45,185 nucleotides of DNA from UBA10677 sp045654245. GTDB lineage: Bacteria; Bacillota; Clostridia; Christensenellales; Pumilibacteraceae. The notes beneath the pieces are model-generated. The model was given only the letters and a program-made list of their open reading frames with translations. It made no database searches and had not been told where the DNA came from. Shown piece by piece: positions 7,874 to 15,260 of this stretch. The position numbers were made by a program, and so were the translations under genes. Location: positions 1-45,185 of the forward strand of contig JAZOMX010000001.1 in the NCBI GenBank assembly GCA_045654245.1, given 5' to 3'. Every line of letters begins with the position of its first letter. The stretch's first letter is position 1.

Positions 7874-8719
7874 ATGAAAATAGGAGTTATTACCGATTGT
7901 CTAAAAGTTGGACATTTCAAAGGAATAGAGATGGCGTCGAATTTGGGCGTAAACGGAGTTCAAATTTACGCTACTACGGGAGAATTTTCGCCGTCGCTTA
8001 CGGAAGAAGAAAAGCAAAAGTATAAAGATTTGCTTAAAGCGAAAGGCTTAGAGGTATCTGCGCTTTGCGGAGATATGGGCGGATATGGATTCGAGGTAGA
8101 GAAAGACAACGCTGATAGAATCGAGCAAACGAAAAAGATAATCGACCTAGCCGTTGAATTTGGAACGAGCGTAGTAACGACTCATATCGGAGTAATCCCC
8201 GACGACAAGACTAATCCGAGATATTCGGTAATGCTTTCGGCGCTCACCGCTTGCGGACTTTACGCAAAAGAGAAGGGCGTAACGCTAGCAATTGAGACGG
8301 GACCGGAGAAAGCGCCCACGCTTTTACAGTTTCTAAAGGATACGAAAGGCGGAGTGGGGGTAAACCTAGACCCTGCTAACTTTACTATGGTAACGGGACA
8401 AGATGCGGTTGAGGCTGTATATATATTAAAGGATTATATCGTGCACACGCACGCGAAGGACGGCGTAATGCTTGACGAAAACCAAGACCCGACGGAAGTT
8501 TATCACGCTTTCGCAGTAGGCGGAGTGGACGCTCTTAACGCTTGTAGCGGATTTAAGGAGTTACCTCTTGGGGAGGGCGACGTTGACTGGAAAAACTATA
8601 TTAAGGCGCTTAAAGAGATAGGCTACGACGGATACCTAACGATAGAGCGTGAGACGGGCGAAGACCCTACCGCCGATATTATTAAGGCTGTTGATTTCGT
8701 AAGAGAGGCAATTAGGTAA
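7874..8719 (+). CDS. Sugar phosphate isomerase/epimerase family protein (xylose isomerase-like TIM barrel)
   Basis: This 281-residue soluble protein is of the AP-endonuclease-2/xylose-isomerase-like TIM-barrel superfamily. Seen in order: VITDCL at the first strand, ETGPEK near residues 152-157 (metal-binding Glu on a barrel strand), NLDPANF near 172-178, HTHAKDG (metal-binding His on a late strand), and IERETG at the last strand. These fit a divalent-metal-dependent sugar or inositol isomerase/epimerase, but the substrate cannot be named. ATG 7874 follows AAAGGAG; an upstream in-frame GTG overlaps the promoter and is rejected. It is a single-gene unit with no sugar transport genes beside it. 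Confidence 0.85.
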   Translation: MKIGVITDCLKVGHFKGIEMASNLGVNGVQIYATTGEFSPSLTEEEKQKYKDLLKAKGLEVSALCGDMGGYGFEVEKDNADRIEQTKKIIDLAVEFGTSVVTTHIGVIPDDKTNPRYSVMLSALTACGLYAKEKGVTLAIETGPEKAPTLLQFLKDTKGGVGVNLDPANFTMVTGQDAVEAVYILKDYIVHTHAKDGVMLDENQDPTEVYHAFAVGGVDALNACSGFKELPLGEGDVDWKNYIKALKEIGYDGYLTIERETGEDPTADIIKAVDFVREAIR

Positions 8720-8844
8720 GTCGCTAGCAAATTCGCTATCGTAACGATTTTTGTTTGGTAGAAAGTATTATTCTTTGAAATACGATACTTTTGACAAAAA
8801 TAGGAAAATGTTTAAAAAACCCTTGGAAAAAGGTGTAAAAATGC

Positions 8845-8873
8845 TTGACAACGGTGGGTGGGTATGATACAAT
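8845..8873 (+). promoter_or_regulatory. Promoter of rpmG-secE-nusG operon
   Basis: TTGACA (8845-8850), 17-bp G-rich spacer, TACAAT (8868-8873). It should drive rpmG-secE-nusG and probably reads on into rplK-rplA, since no terminator is seen in 9953-10038. The stretch 8720-8844 between the isomerase gene and this promoter shows nothing else recognisable. Confidence 0.85.
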
Positions 8874-8880
8874 ACCAAGG

Positions 8881-8906
8881 CACCCTGCGGAAGAGGGTGT
8901 ATTTTT
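8881..8906 (+). promoter_or_regulatory. Short leader hairpin with T-run before rpmG
   Basis: CACCCT (8881-8886) and AGGGTG (8894-8899) form a perfect 6-bp stem with a 7-nt loop, followed by TATTTTT, immediately after the expected transcription start near 8880. It resembles a weak intrinsic terminator or 5' stabilising hairpin. Attenuation is possible but not shown. Confidence 0.4.
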
Positions 8907-8933
8907 AAGTAACTTTTCAGGAGGCTGAAAGCA

Positions 8934-9095
8934 ATGGCAAACACTGCTAGAAACAAGATTACGCTCGCTTGTACCGAGTGCAAACAGCGCAATTACGACA
9001 ATATGAAGAACAAGAAGAACGATCCCGATAGAATTGAACTTAAGAAATATTGCAAGTTTTGCAAAAAGCACACCGTGCATAAGGAAACGAAGTAA
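8934..9095 (+). CDS. rpmG: 50S ribosomal protein L33, zinc-binding form
   Basis: This 53-residue protein begins MANTARNKITLACTEC and ends HTVHKETK, the length and pattern of L33. Cysteines 13, 16, 40 and 43 form the CxxC...CxxC zinc ribbon, so it is the C+ type that needs zinc. ATG 8934 follows AGGAGG about 8 nt upstream. It is the first gene of the rpmG-secE-nusG group, the standard bacterial arrangement. Confidence 0.95.
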   Translation: MANTARNKITLACTECKQRNYDNMKNKKNDPDRIELKKYCKFCKKHTVHKETK

Positions 9096-9131
9096 TCCGT
9101 TTTCTATTTTAAGTTATTAAGGAGAGTTAAA

Positions 9132-9422
9132 ATGGCAAAGGAAACGACAAAGCCGAAGAAGGAGAAAAAGCGCGGTAGAATTAAGGAAACTTTCTCTGAA
9201 CTTAAGAAAGTAACTTGGCCCAGTTTCGCTACCGTAGTTAAGCAAACGAGTATCGTTCTTGCGGTTGTAGTAATTTTCCTCGTCGTACTAATGGGATTCG
9301 ACGCATTACTCGGCTGGCTTTACGACCTTATGGTAAAAGGACTTAATTCCGGACTTGAGAGCGTTAGTCTTCTATCGAGTGGCGTAGATACGGTTGGAGC
9401 AGGATTCAAATGGTTAATGTAG
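9132..9422 (+). CDS. secE: Preprotein translocase subunit SecE
   Basis: This 96-residue membrane protein clamps SecY in the Sec channel. A lysine-rich N-terminus (1-20) leads to the family motif ELKKVTWPS (23-31), which lies along the cytoplasmic face, then a single membrane helix at about 40-65. Residues 66-96 are an extra C-terminal tail, where most single-helix SecE proteins end soon after the membrane segment; the tail has no motif I recognise. Its last 13 bases overlap nusG in another frame, implying coupling. Confidence 0.93.
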   Translation: MAKETTKPKKEKKRGRIKETFSELKKVTWPSFATVVKQTSIVLAVVVIFLVVLMGFDALLGWLYDLMVKGLNSGLESVSLLSSGVDTVGAGFKWLM

Positions 9423-9952
9423 ATAACGTTAAGTGGTACGTTCTACACACTTATTCGGGATATGAGAATATGGTTAAAGAAAACCTCGTTCTCGTATTTA
9501 AGAAGAACGATATGCTCGACAGACTAATCGATATCGTTATTCCTCTCGAAGACGTAGTGGAGGAAAAGAACGGAAAGCGCAAAATCGTTCAGCACCGTCA
9601 AATGCCCTGTTACGTTTTCGTAAAGATGGACTACGATAACTCAATGTGGCATATGATAACCAACACTAGAGGCGTAACTGGTTTCGTAGGCCCTGCAGGT
9701 CGTCCCGTTCCCCTAGATGCGGATGAGGTTAAGCGTCTTAAACTTGAGAAAATCGAGAATTTCGTTACCGATTATATCGTGGGCGAGACTGTTAAGATTG
9801 TGGACGGTTCGTTTGAAGGATTTATCGGAACTATTGACGAGATTGACGTAGCAAAGAGCAAGTGCAGAGTAATGGTAAGTATGTTCGGAAGAATGACTTC
9901 GGTTGAACTTGAACTTGCGCAAGTAGAACGCGCCGATATAGTAGAGGCGTAA
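9410..9952 (+). CDS. nusG: Transcription termination/antitermination factor NusG
   Basis: This 180-residue protein has an N-terminal NGN domain (KWYVLHTYSGYE near residues 8-19, RQMPCYVFVKM near 64-74) that binds RNA polymerase, and a C-terminal KOW domain (about 125-175, with VDGSFEGFIGTI) that contacts Rho or ribosomal S10. Start ATG 9410 lies inside the secE end, with GGAGCAGG just upstream. Position after secE and before rplK is the classical arrangement. Confidence 0.96.
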   Translation: MVNVDNVKWYVLHTYSGYENMVKENLVLVFKKNDMLDRLIDIVIPLEDVVEEKNGKRKIVQHRQMPCYVFVKMDYDNSMWHMITNTRGVTGFVGPAGRPVPLDADEVKRLKLEKIENFVTDYIVGETVKIVDGSFEGFIGTIDEIDVAKSKCRVMVSMFGRMTSVELELAQVERADIVEA

Positions 9953-10038
9953 AAAACAGTATATAATACAGGAGAACGGTTACCGTTCGTTCGTACTGCG
10001 ATTGTATAAATTATAATTTATTACAAGGAGAAAGAAAA

Positions 10039-10464
10039 ATGGCAAAGAAATTACAGGCAGTTGTTAAACTTCAATTGCCCGCCGGAAAAGCAACCCCCGG
10101 CCCCCCTGTCGGTTCTTCGCTTGGTCCTCACGGTATTAATATCCCCGGATTTACCAAGGAATTCAACGAGAAAACCAGACCCCAAGAAGGCTTGATTATC
10201 CCCGTAGTAATCAGTATTTACGCAGATAGATCTTTTACCTTCGTACTTAAGACTCCTCCTGCACCCGTTCTTATTAAGAAGGCTTGCAAGATTGAGAGTG
10301 GTTCGGCGAAGCCCAACAAAGACAAAGTTGCAAAGATTACGAAAGAGCAAATCAAAGAAATCGCAACTCTTAAAATGCCCGACCTCAACGCAGCGTCGCT
10401 TGAGAGCGCAATGAGTATGATTGCAGGAACTGCACGCAGTATGGGTGTAGTTGTAGTAGACTAG
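10039..10464 (+). CDS. rplK: 50S ribosomal protein L11
   Basis: This 141-residue protein forms the GTPase-associated stalk base with 23S rRNA. The N-terminal PGPPVG segment (near residues 20-25) followed by LGPHGINI, and the proline-rich linker near 73-76, are diagnostic. It follows AAGGAG at 10025-10030. The 86-bp gap after nusG contains an inverted repeat GAACGG/CCGTTC (9974-9988) but no T-run, so read-through from nusG is likely. It is 11 bp from rplA. Confidence 0.97.
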   Translation: MAKKLQAVVKLQLPAGKATPGPPVGSSLGPHGINIPGFTKEFNEKTRPQEGLIIPVVISIYADRSFTFVLKTPPAPVLIKKACKIESGSAKPNKDKVAKITKEQIKEIATLKMPDLNAASLESAMSMIAGTARSMGVVVVD

Positions 10465-10475
10465 GGAGGGGCGTT

Positions 10476-11162
10476 ATGAAATTAGGCAAGAAATATTCGG
10501 ACAGCATTAAGGCTGTTGACGTAAGCAAGTCTTACGAAGTAGCAGACGCAGTTAAGAACGTTCTCGCTACGGCAAAAGCAAACTTTGACGAGACGATTGA
10601 ACTTCACGTTCGTCTAGGCGTTGACCCCCGTCAGGCTGACCAACAAGTTCGTGGAACTGTTGTTCTTCCCAACGGAACTGGTAAAACCGTAAAAGTACTC
10701 GTTATCGCAAGAGGCGATAAAGCAGACGCAGCGCTCGCAGCAGGCGCGGATATCGTAGGCGCAGAGGATATTATCGCAAAGATTCAGGGACAAAACTTCC
10801 TTGACTTCGACGTAGTAATCACGACTCCCGATATGATGGGACAACTTGGTCGTGTTGCTAAAATCCTCGGACCTAAGGGCTTGATGCCTTCTCCCAAGAG
10901 CGGTACCGTTACTATGGACGTTGTAAAAGCAATCAACGAGACCAAAGCAGGTAAGGTAGAGTACCGTGTAGATAAGACGGCGATTATCCACTGCCCCATT
11001 GGTAAGAAGTCTTTCGGCGAAGAGAAAATCGCAGAGAACTTTAACACTTTGATGGACGCTATCGTTAAAGCAAAGCCCGCGGCAGCAAAGGGTATCTACG
11101 TTAAGAGCGTAACCCTCGCATCCACGATGGGCCCTGGTATCAAAGTAACTTACAGAGTATAA
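10476..11162 (+). CDS. rplA: 50S ribosomal protein L1
   Basis: This 228-residue protein forms the L1 stalk near the ribosomal E site and in many bacteria represses its own mRNA. The central GPKGLMPSPKSGTVT signature is present near residues 130-144, and the N- and C-terminal parts form the split domain I. GGGAGGGG lies before ATG 10476. After the gene comes the L10 leader, so rplK-rplA and rplJ-rplL can be regulated separately. Confidence 0.97.
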   Translation: MKLGKKYSDSIKAVDVSKSYEVADAVKNVLATAKANFDETIELHVRLGVDPRQADQQVRGTVVLPNGTGKTVKVLVIARGDKADAALAAGADIVGAEDIIAKIQGQNFLDFDVVITTPDMMGQLGRVAKILGPKGLMPSPKSGTVTMDVVKAINETKAGKVEYRVDKTAIIHCPIGKKSFGEEKIAENFNTLMDAIVKAKPAAAKGIYVKSVTLASTMGPGIKVTYRV

Positions 11163-11179
11163 CTAAAAGTAAATAATAT

Positions 11180-11318
11180 CCGTTTAACCGCAGACAGCAA
11201 GTTCAGTTAGACTAACGCGAAAGCGCTTGCCGAGGTGAAAGGAAAGAGTTTTACGAGGCTATAAGCCGAAACGAAAATCTTATTCCGACCATCTCTATGC
11301 GGTGGTCGGATTTGTTTT
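11180..11318 (+). ncRNA. Ribosomal protein L10 leader RNA with intrinsic terminator
   Basis: The segments AACCGCAGACAGCAAGT (11185-11201) and TTGCCGAGGTGAAAG (11227-11241) are hallmarks of the L10 leader, which binds L10 or L10-(L12)4 and represses rplJ-rplL. It ends in a strong terminator: TCCGACCATC (11284-11293) pairs with GGTGGTCGGA (11301-11310), followed by TTTGTTTT. This implies feedback by premature termination 22 bp before rplJ. Confidence 0.9.
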
Positions 11319-11340
11319 ATAAACTTAAAAGGAGGTTCGT

Positions 11341-11832
11341 ATGTCAGCAGAAACCATTAAAATCAAAGAGCAACAAGTTAGCGAGTACGTTGAGAAAATC
11401 GGCAAAGCAAAGTCGTTCGTACTAGTTGATTACCGTGGTCTTAACGTAGCGGAAGATACTGCTATGCGTAGCGATATGAGAAAAGCAGGCGTTGAGTATA
11501 AGGTTATTAAAAACCGTCTCGTTCTCCGTGCGCTCAACAACGCAGGTATCACCGGTTTTGATAAAGTGCTCGAAGGTCCTACCGCTATGGCGATTTCTTA
11601 CGAGGATGCAGTTGCTCCCGCAAAGATTATCGTTGATAACGTTAAAAAGACCAACAAACTCACCGTTAAAGGTGGCGTAGTAGAAGGAAAGGTTCTTTCC
11701 GTTCCTGAAATCAATGCAGTAGCGTCCATTCCCGCTAAGCCCGTTCTCGTGGCTCAACTTCTTGGAATGTTGCAGACGCCCGTTCGTTCTCTTGCAGTCG
11801 TTATGAGCGAAATCGCAAAGAAACAGGCGTAA
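11341..11832 (+). CDS. rplJ: 50S ribosomal protein L10
   Basis: This 163-residue protein is the base of the ribosomal stalk. The N-terminal rRNA-binding domain contains the FVLVDYRGLNV segment (26-36) and KVIKNRL motif (about 54-60); the C-terminal helix (about 135-160) carries L7/L12 dimers. ATG 11341 follows AAGGAGG. It lies directly downstream of the L10 leader and is expected to be autoregulated. Confidence 0.96.
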   Translation: MSAETIKIKEQQVSEYVEKIGKAKSFVLVDYRGLNVAEDTAMRSDMRKAGVEYKVIKNRLVLRALNNAGITGFDKVLEGPTAMAISYEDAVAPAKIIVDNVKKTNKLTVKGGVVEGKVLSVPEINAVASIPAKPVLVAQLLGMLQTPVRSLAVVMSEIAKKQA

Positions 11833-11893
11833 GACGAAAAACAAACAAAGAAAACAATCAATTATCTAAAAAAATTAAAGGAGAAAAATTAAA

Positions 11894-12271
11894 ATGGCAG
11901 ATTTGGCTAAAATGTTAGAAGAAGTTAAAGGTATGACCGTACTCGAACTTAACGATTTCGTTAAGATGCTCGAGGAAGAGTTCGGCGTTTCCGCTGCAGC
12001 AATGGCTGTTGCTGGTCCCGCTGCAGGCGCAGCAGAGGCTGCTCCCGCTGCTGAAGAGCAGACCGAGTTCACCGTTGTTCTTAAGGAAGTTGGCGGTAAC
12101 AAGATTGCAGTTATCAAGGCAGTTCGTGAAATCACTGGTCTTGGTCTTTCCGAGGCTAAAGCGCTTGTTGACGGCGCTCCCAAGGACGTTAAGGAAGGTC
12201 TTTCTAAGGACGCTGCTACCGAGGCTGTTGAGAAACTCAAGGCTGCAGGCGCAACCGCTGAAATGAAGTAA
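11894..12271 (+). CDS. rplL: 50S ribosomal protein L7/L12
   Basis: This 125-residue stalk protein recruits translation GTPases. The N-terminal dimerisation helix (1-32), an Ala/Gly/Pro-rich hinge (about 34-55) and the globular C-terminal domain with EVGGNKIAVIKAVREITGLG (72-91) are all intact. The strong AAGGAG site suits a multi-copy protein. A terminator follows at once, instead of the usual rpoB. Confidence 0.97.
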   Translation: MADLAKMLEEVKGMTVLELNDFVKMLEEEFGVSAAAMAVAGPAAGAAEAAPAAEEQTEFTVVLKEVGGNKIAVIKAVREITGLGLSEAKALVDGAPKDVKEGLSKDAATEAVEKLKAAGATAEMK

Positions 12272-12290
12272 TTTCACTTTTAAGTTTATA

Positions 12291-12326
12291 AAAAACTCCG
12301 TACCTAAGTGGTGCGGAGTTTTTTTG
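12291..12326 (+). terminator. Intrinsic terminator after rplL
   Basis: CTCCGTACC (12296-12304) pairs with GGTGCGGAG (12310-12318) around a 5-nt loop, flanked by five A and seven T. It closes the rplJ-rplL unit, confirming that rpoB and rpoC are not co-transcribed here. Confidence 0.9.
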
Positions 12327-12413
12327 TTGACGGTAAGAACAATATCATATTGACGAGCGTTGGACTTTTTTTAAGCACATATCTTAAAAAAATATCCGTT
12401 GAATTTAATTTTT

Positions 12414-12435
12414 AAAAGGGAAAAATCCCTTTTTT
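12414..12435. terminator. Possible bidirectional terminator hairpin
   Basis: AAAAGGG (12414-12420) and CCCTTTTTT (12427-12435) form a short hairpin 21 bp beyond the stop of the minus-strand gene ending at 12457. The T-run is longer in the plus direction, so it may also back up the rplL terminator. The stem is short. Confidence 0.5.
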
Positions 12436-12456
12436 CCTTATATATAATATATAGCG

Positions 12457-12990
12457 TTAAATTTCAGTCACGTCGTCAAGGGTGTTTCCGACCAGCGTAA
12501 ATTGAAAAGATGCGGTTCGTCCACCTTTGCCCGTTAAGAAACAAATTCCGTTTTCGCCCTCTGCGATATCGTCGTAGCCGTCGAAAAAGGAGGTTAGGCT
12601 ATCGTCGCTTACCGACGAGGACAAACTGGGCGAAAGATAACTGCGCGCTTTGGTAATTGCTTTTGATTTTACCGCAAAGAAAAACTCGGTTATCACGCTC
12701 GAGGGTGGACGGAACTTGTCGCTAGGCGTGTAAACGTAGTTGTATCTAGGCTTAAAGTAAACTACGATTTCACTTTCACTCTTTTGGAAAGTAAAGCATA
12801 AGTTTTCGTTGCTCGATACTTTTTTCCCGAGCAACTTTACGGTATAGGGAAGTAGGACTGCCGATAGCGGTAAAACGGTAATAAAGACGACTTCTTCGCT
12901 CGACGCGGTTACTTTACCGTTTTCAACGAAAGTTCCGTTTACTAAAAAAACCGTTTCGTATTGCGCTGATAAATATAAAGTTACTTTCAT
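12457..12990 (-). CDS. Hypothetical protein, 177 residues
   Basis: I do not recognise this protein. It has no signal peptide or membrane helix. Residues 1-90 look beta-rich, with alternating hydrophobic and polar residues (MKVTLYLSAQYETVFLVNG; ENLCFTFQKSESEIVVYFKP). Residues 100-177 contain two likely helices (KAITKARSYL; DDSLTSFFDGYDDI), then strands, in an order loosely reminiscent of NTF2-like folds; this is only an impression. Plus-strand genes flank it on both sides. No strong ribosome site precedes ATG 12990 (only a GAGA), so expression may be low. No alternative frame of comparable length covers this stretch, which supports it being a real gene. Confidence 0.65.
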   Translation of the reverse strand: MKVTLYLSAQYETVFLVNGTFVENGKVTASSEEVVFITVLPLSAVLLPYTVKLLGKKVSSNENLCFTFQKSESEIVVYFKPRYNYVYTPSDKFRPPSSVITEFFFAVKSKAITKARSYLSPSLSSSVSDDSLTSFFDGYDDIAEGENGICFLTGKGGRTASFQFTLVGNTLDDVTEI

Positions 12991-13096
12991 AATATATGTT
13001 TATTCTCATTAAACGGATATATGACTTTTGCATTTTAAACGGGTAAAAAAGTGTAAAAATATTTAAAAAATACTTTAAATTTCTTCGTAAAAACGC

Positions 13097-13125
13097 TTGA
13101 CATAAGAGTCTTGATTGTTTATAAT
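13097..13125 (+). promoter_or_regulatory. Consensus promoter of the S10 operon
   Basis: TTGACA (13097-13102), 17-bp spacer, TATAAT (13120-13125): a full sigma-A consensus, as expected for a ribosomal superoperon. Transcription should begin near 13132, about 225 nt before rpsJ. Confidence 0.92.
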
Positions 13126-13131
13126 TAAAAG

Positions 13132-13345
13132 GCTGTACTGTAAGTGCGGTATTTTAGTGAGCGTCAGGGATGATAAGCGAGATTGCTTCCGTCAAATTAG
13201 CTAGGGCGAAAGATAACTCGTTTTGACCAGTACGAAATAATTCGTGCGATTGTAGCGACGCGTGTGTAAGACCTCTTTTGACGGGTCTTAAAAAAGGCTC
13301 ACATTTTGACACACACGGGCGAGTTGTTACAAATGCTTAAAAAAT
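13132..13345 (+). ncRNA. Structured leader of the S10 operon (candidate r-protein regulatory RNA)
   Basis: The interval 12991-13357 has no gene beyond the promoter and this leader. Complementary segments seen: GTACTG 13135-13140 with CAGTAC 13228-13233; GTCAAA 13191-13196 with TTTGAC 13222-13227; AAGC 13175-13178 with GCTT 13185-13188; ACGAA 13232-13236 with TTCGT 13241-13245 (competes with the first pair); CGTGTGT 13261-13267 with ACACACG 13311-13317, enclosing TAAGACC 13267-13273 with GGTCTTA 13284-13290. No T-run follows the last stem, so it is not a simple terminator. It matches no riboswitch core I can recall. Feedback control by a protein of the operon is inference. Confidence 0.6.
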
Positions 13346-13357
13346 GGAGGATAAAAA

Positions 13358-13666
13358 ATGGCAAGTCAAAAGATTCGTATTAAACTTAAAGCGTACGACC
13401 ACGAACTAATCGACCAGTCGGCAGCGCGAATAGTTGAAACGGCAAAGAAAACGGGCACGAAGGTAAGCGGTCCTATTCCGCTACCTACCGAGAAGGAAGT
13501 AGTAACCATCTTGCGTGCGGTGCACAAGTATAAGGACTCGAGAGAGCAGTTCGAAATTCGCACCCACAAGAGACTGATTGATATTTACAGTCCCTCTGCA
13601 AAGACAGTTGATTCGTTGATGAAACTCGATTTACCTGCGGGCGTAGATATTCAAATCAAGTTATAA
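13358..13666 (+). CDS. rpsJ: 30S ribosomal protein S10
   Basis: This 102-residue protein sits in the 30S head and also pairs with NusB in antitermination. IRIKLKAYDHELID at the N-terminus and RTHKRLIDIYSP near 68-79 are diagnostic. GGAGG precedes ATG 13358. It opens the S10-spc-alpha run, as in nearly all bacteria. Confidence 0.97.
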   Translation: MASQKIRIKLKAYDHELIDQSAARIVETAKKTGTKVSGPIPLPTEKEVVTILRAVHKYKDSREQFEIRTHKRLIDIYSPSAKTVDSLMKLDLPAGVDIQIKL

Positions 13667-13689
13667 GCCGAGCGGAGGAAATTACGATT

Positions 13690-14319
13690 ATGAAAAAAGC
13701 AATATTAGGTAAGAAACTCGGCATGACTCAAGTCTTCGACGAAACGGGTCTTATGGTTCCCGTAACGGTTGTCGAGGCTGGTCCTATGACCGTAATCAGA
13801 AACAAGACGGTAGAGCGCGACGGTTACAAAGCAACCGTAGTAGCGTTCCAAGAGAAGAAAGAGAACCTTATCAACAAACCTGAAAAAGGCGTTTTCGATA
13901 AGGCTGGCGTTACCCCCAAGAAGTACCTTAAGGAATTTAAGTACGACGCGGACTACGAAGTTGGAGCAACGATTGCTTGCGATATGTTCTCGGCTGGCGA
14001 CGTAGTTGACGTATCGGGCGTTTCCAAGGGACACGGTTTCTCGGGCGTAATCAAGAGATGGAACCAACACAGACTTAAGATGACTCACGGTACCGGCCCC
14101 GTACACCGCGAGCGTGGTTCGAGCGGTGAACTTAACTCCGCAAAGGTTATCAAAGGTCTTCATATGGCAGGACAGTACGGTCACGACAACGTAACCATCC
14201 AAAATCTTGTCATCGTAAAGGTAGATGCAGAGCGCAACGTGCTTTTGATTCGTGGCGCAGTGCCCGGACCTAAGGGCGGTTTGGTAACCGTTAAAGAGTC
14301 CGTAAAGGCTACGAAGTAA
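13690..14319 (+). CDS. rplC: 50S ribosomal protein L3
   Basis: This 209-residue protein starts MKKAILGKKLGMTQVF, the L3 signature. The central loop that reaches the peptidyl-transferase centre is seen as THGTGPVHRERGSSG near residues 135-149. It is 23 bp after rpsJ and 12 bp before rplD; intact. Confidence 0.97.
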   Translation: MKKAILGKKLGMTQVFDETGLMVPVTVVEAGPMTVIRNKTVERDGYKATVVAFQEKKENLINKPEKGVFDKAGVTPKKYLKEFKYDADYEVGATIACDMFSAGDVVDVSGVSKGHGFSGVIKRWNQHRLKMTHGTGPVHRERGSSGELNSAKVIKGLHMAGQYGHDNVTIQNLVIVKVDAERNVLLIRGAVPGPKGGLVTVKESVKATK

Positions 14320-14331
14320 CGGAGGTAGACA

Positions 14332-14958
14332 ATGGCTAGCATTAAAGTATATAAGCAAACCGGTGAGCAAGCCGGAACGATGAAACTTAACGACAGCGTA
14401 TTCGGCGTTGAGTTCAACGAAGCCCTTGTTCATCAAGTAGTTGTTGCACAGCAAAACAACGCAAGACAGGGTACGAAATCCACCCTCACCAGAACTGAAG
14501 TTCGCGGAGGCGGAATTAAGCCCTGGAGACAAAAAGGAACGGGTAGAGCACGTCAAGGTTCGATTAGAGCGCCCCAGTGGACTGGCGGTGGCGTAGTATT
14601 CGCTCCCAAGCCCAGAGACTTCTCTCAAAAGGTTAACAAGACCGCAAAGAGAGGCGCGCTCGTTTGCGCACTTTCGGGTAAGTTTGCTGACAACGACCTC
14701 GTAGTAGTAGATAAGATTGCTCTTGAGAACGCAAAGACCAAAGAAATGGTAGCAGTTCTCGGCGCGCTTGGTATCGAAAAGAGAGCACTCTTAGTAGTAA
14801 CCGAGGCTGATAGCGCAGTAGTAAGAGCAACCAACAATATCCCCACCGTTAAGACGATTCCTAGTTCGCTCATCAACGTTTACGACGTAATGGCAAACGA
14901 GAAACTCGTTATGACGAAGGATGCAGTTAAGAAAATTGAGGAGGCATACAAGGCATGA
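14332..14958 (+). CDS. rplD: 50S ribosomal protein L4
   Basis: This 208-residue protein lines the nascent-peptide exit tunnel. The tunnel loop appears as KPWRQKGTGRARQGSIRAP near residues 63-81. In gammaproteobacteria L4 represses the S10 operon; here a long leader exists upstream, but L4 control is not shown. Its stop overlaps the rplW start (ATGA). Confidence 0.97.
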   Translation: MASIKVYKQTGEQAGTMKLNDSVFGVEFNEALVHQVVVAQQNNARQGTKSTLTRTEVRGGGIKPWRQKGTGRARQGSIRAPQWTGGGVVFAPKPRDFSQKVNKTAKRGALVCALSGKFADNDLVVVDKIALENAKTKEMVAVLGALGIEKRALLVVTEADSAVVRATNNIPTVKTIPSSLINVYDVMANEKLVMTKDAVKKIEEAYKA

Positions 14959-15245
14959 ACGCTTACGATATAATCAGAAAGCCCCTTCTCTCCGAGAAGA
15001 GTTATGATGGAATTGCTTCCAAGAAGTACGTTTTCGTAGTTGACGATAGAGCGGACAAGACCCAAATCAAGGCAGCCGTTGAGCAAATCTTCGGTGTAAC
15101 CGTTGAGAAAGTTAACGTAGTAAACGTTCGTGGTAAGTATAAGAGACAAGGCAGAACGGAAGGATATACTTCTTCGTTCAAGAAGGCTTACGTAAAGCTT
15201 ACTGCTGACAGTAAAGCAATCGAGTTCTTCGAGAGCCTCGCTTAA
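14955..15245 (+). CDS. rplW: 50S ribosomal protein L23
   Basis: This 96-residue protein lies at the tunnel exit and is a docking site for trigger factor and SRP. The YDIIRKPLLSEKSY start and the basic loop GKYKRQGRTEGYTSSFKKAY fit the family. It overlaps rplD by four bases, so translation is probably coupled. Confidence 0.96.
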   Translation: MNAYDIIRKPLLSEKSYDGIASKKYVFVVDDRADKTQIKAAVEQIFGVTVEKVNVVNVRGKYKRQGRTEGYTSSFKKAYVKLTADSKAIEFFESLA

Positions 15246-15260
15246 TAAGGAGAGATAACA

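Noticed and set aside
13267..13297. Terminator in the S10 leader
   Set aside because: The TAAGACC/GGTCTTA stem is followed by A residues, not T, so it does not fit an intrinsic terminator on the plus strand.
13705..14628. 307-codon minus-strand frame opposite rplC-rplD
   Set aside because: Antisense shadow of two complete ribosomal genes.
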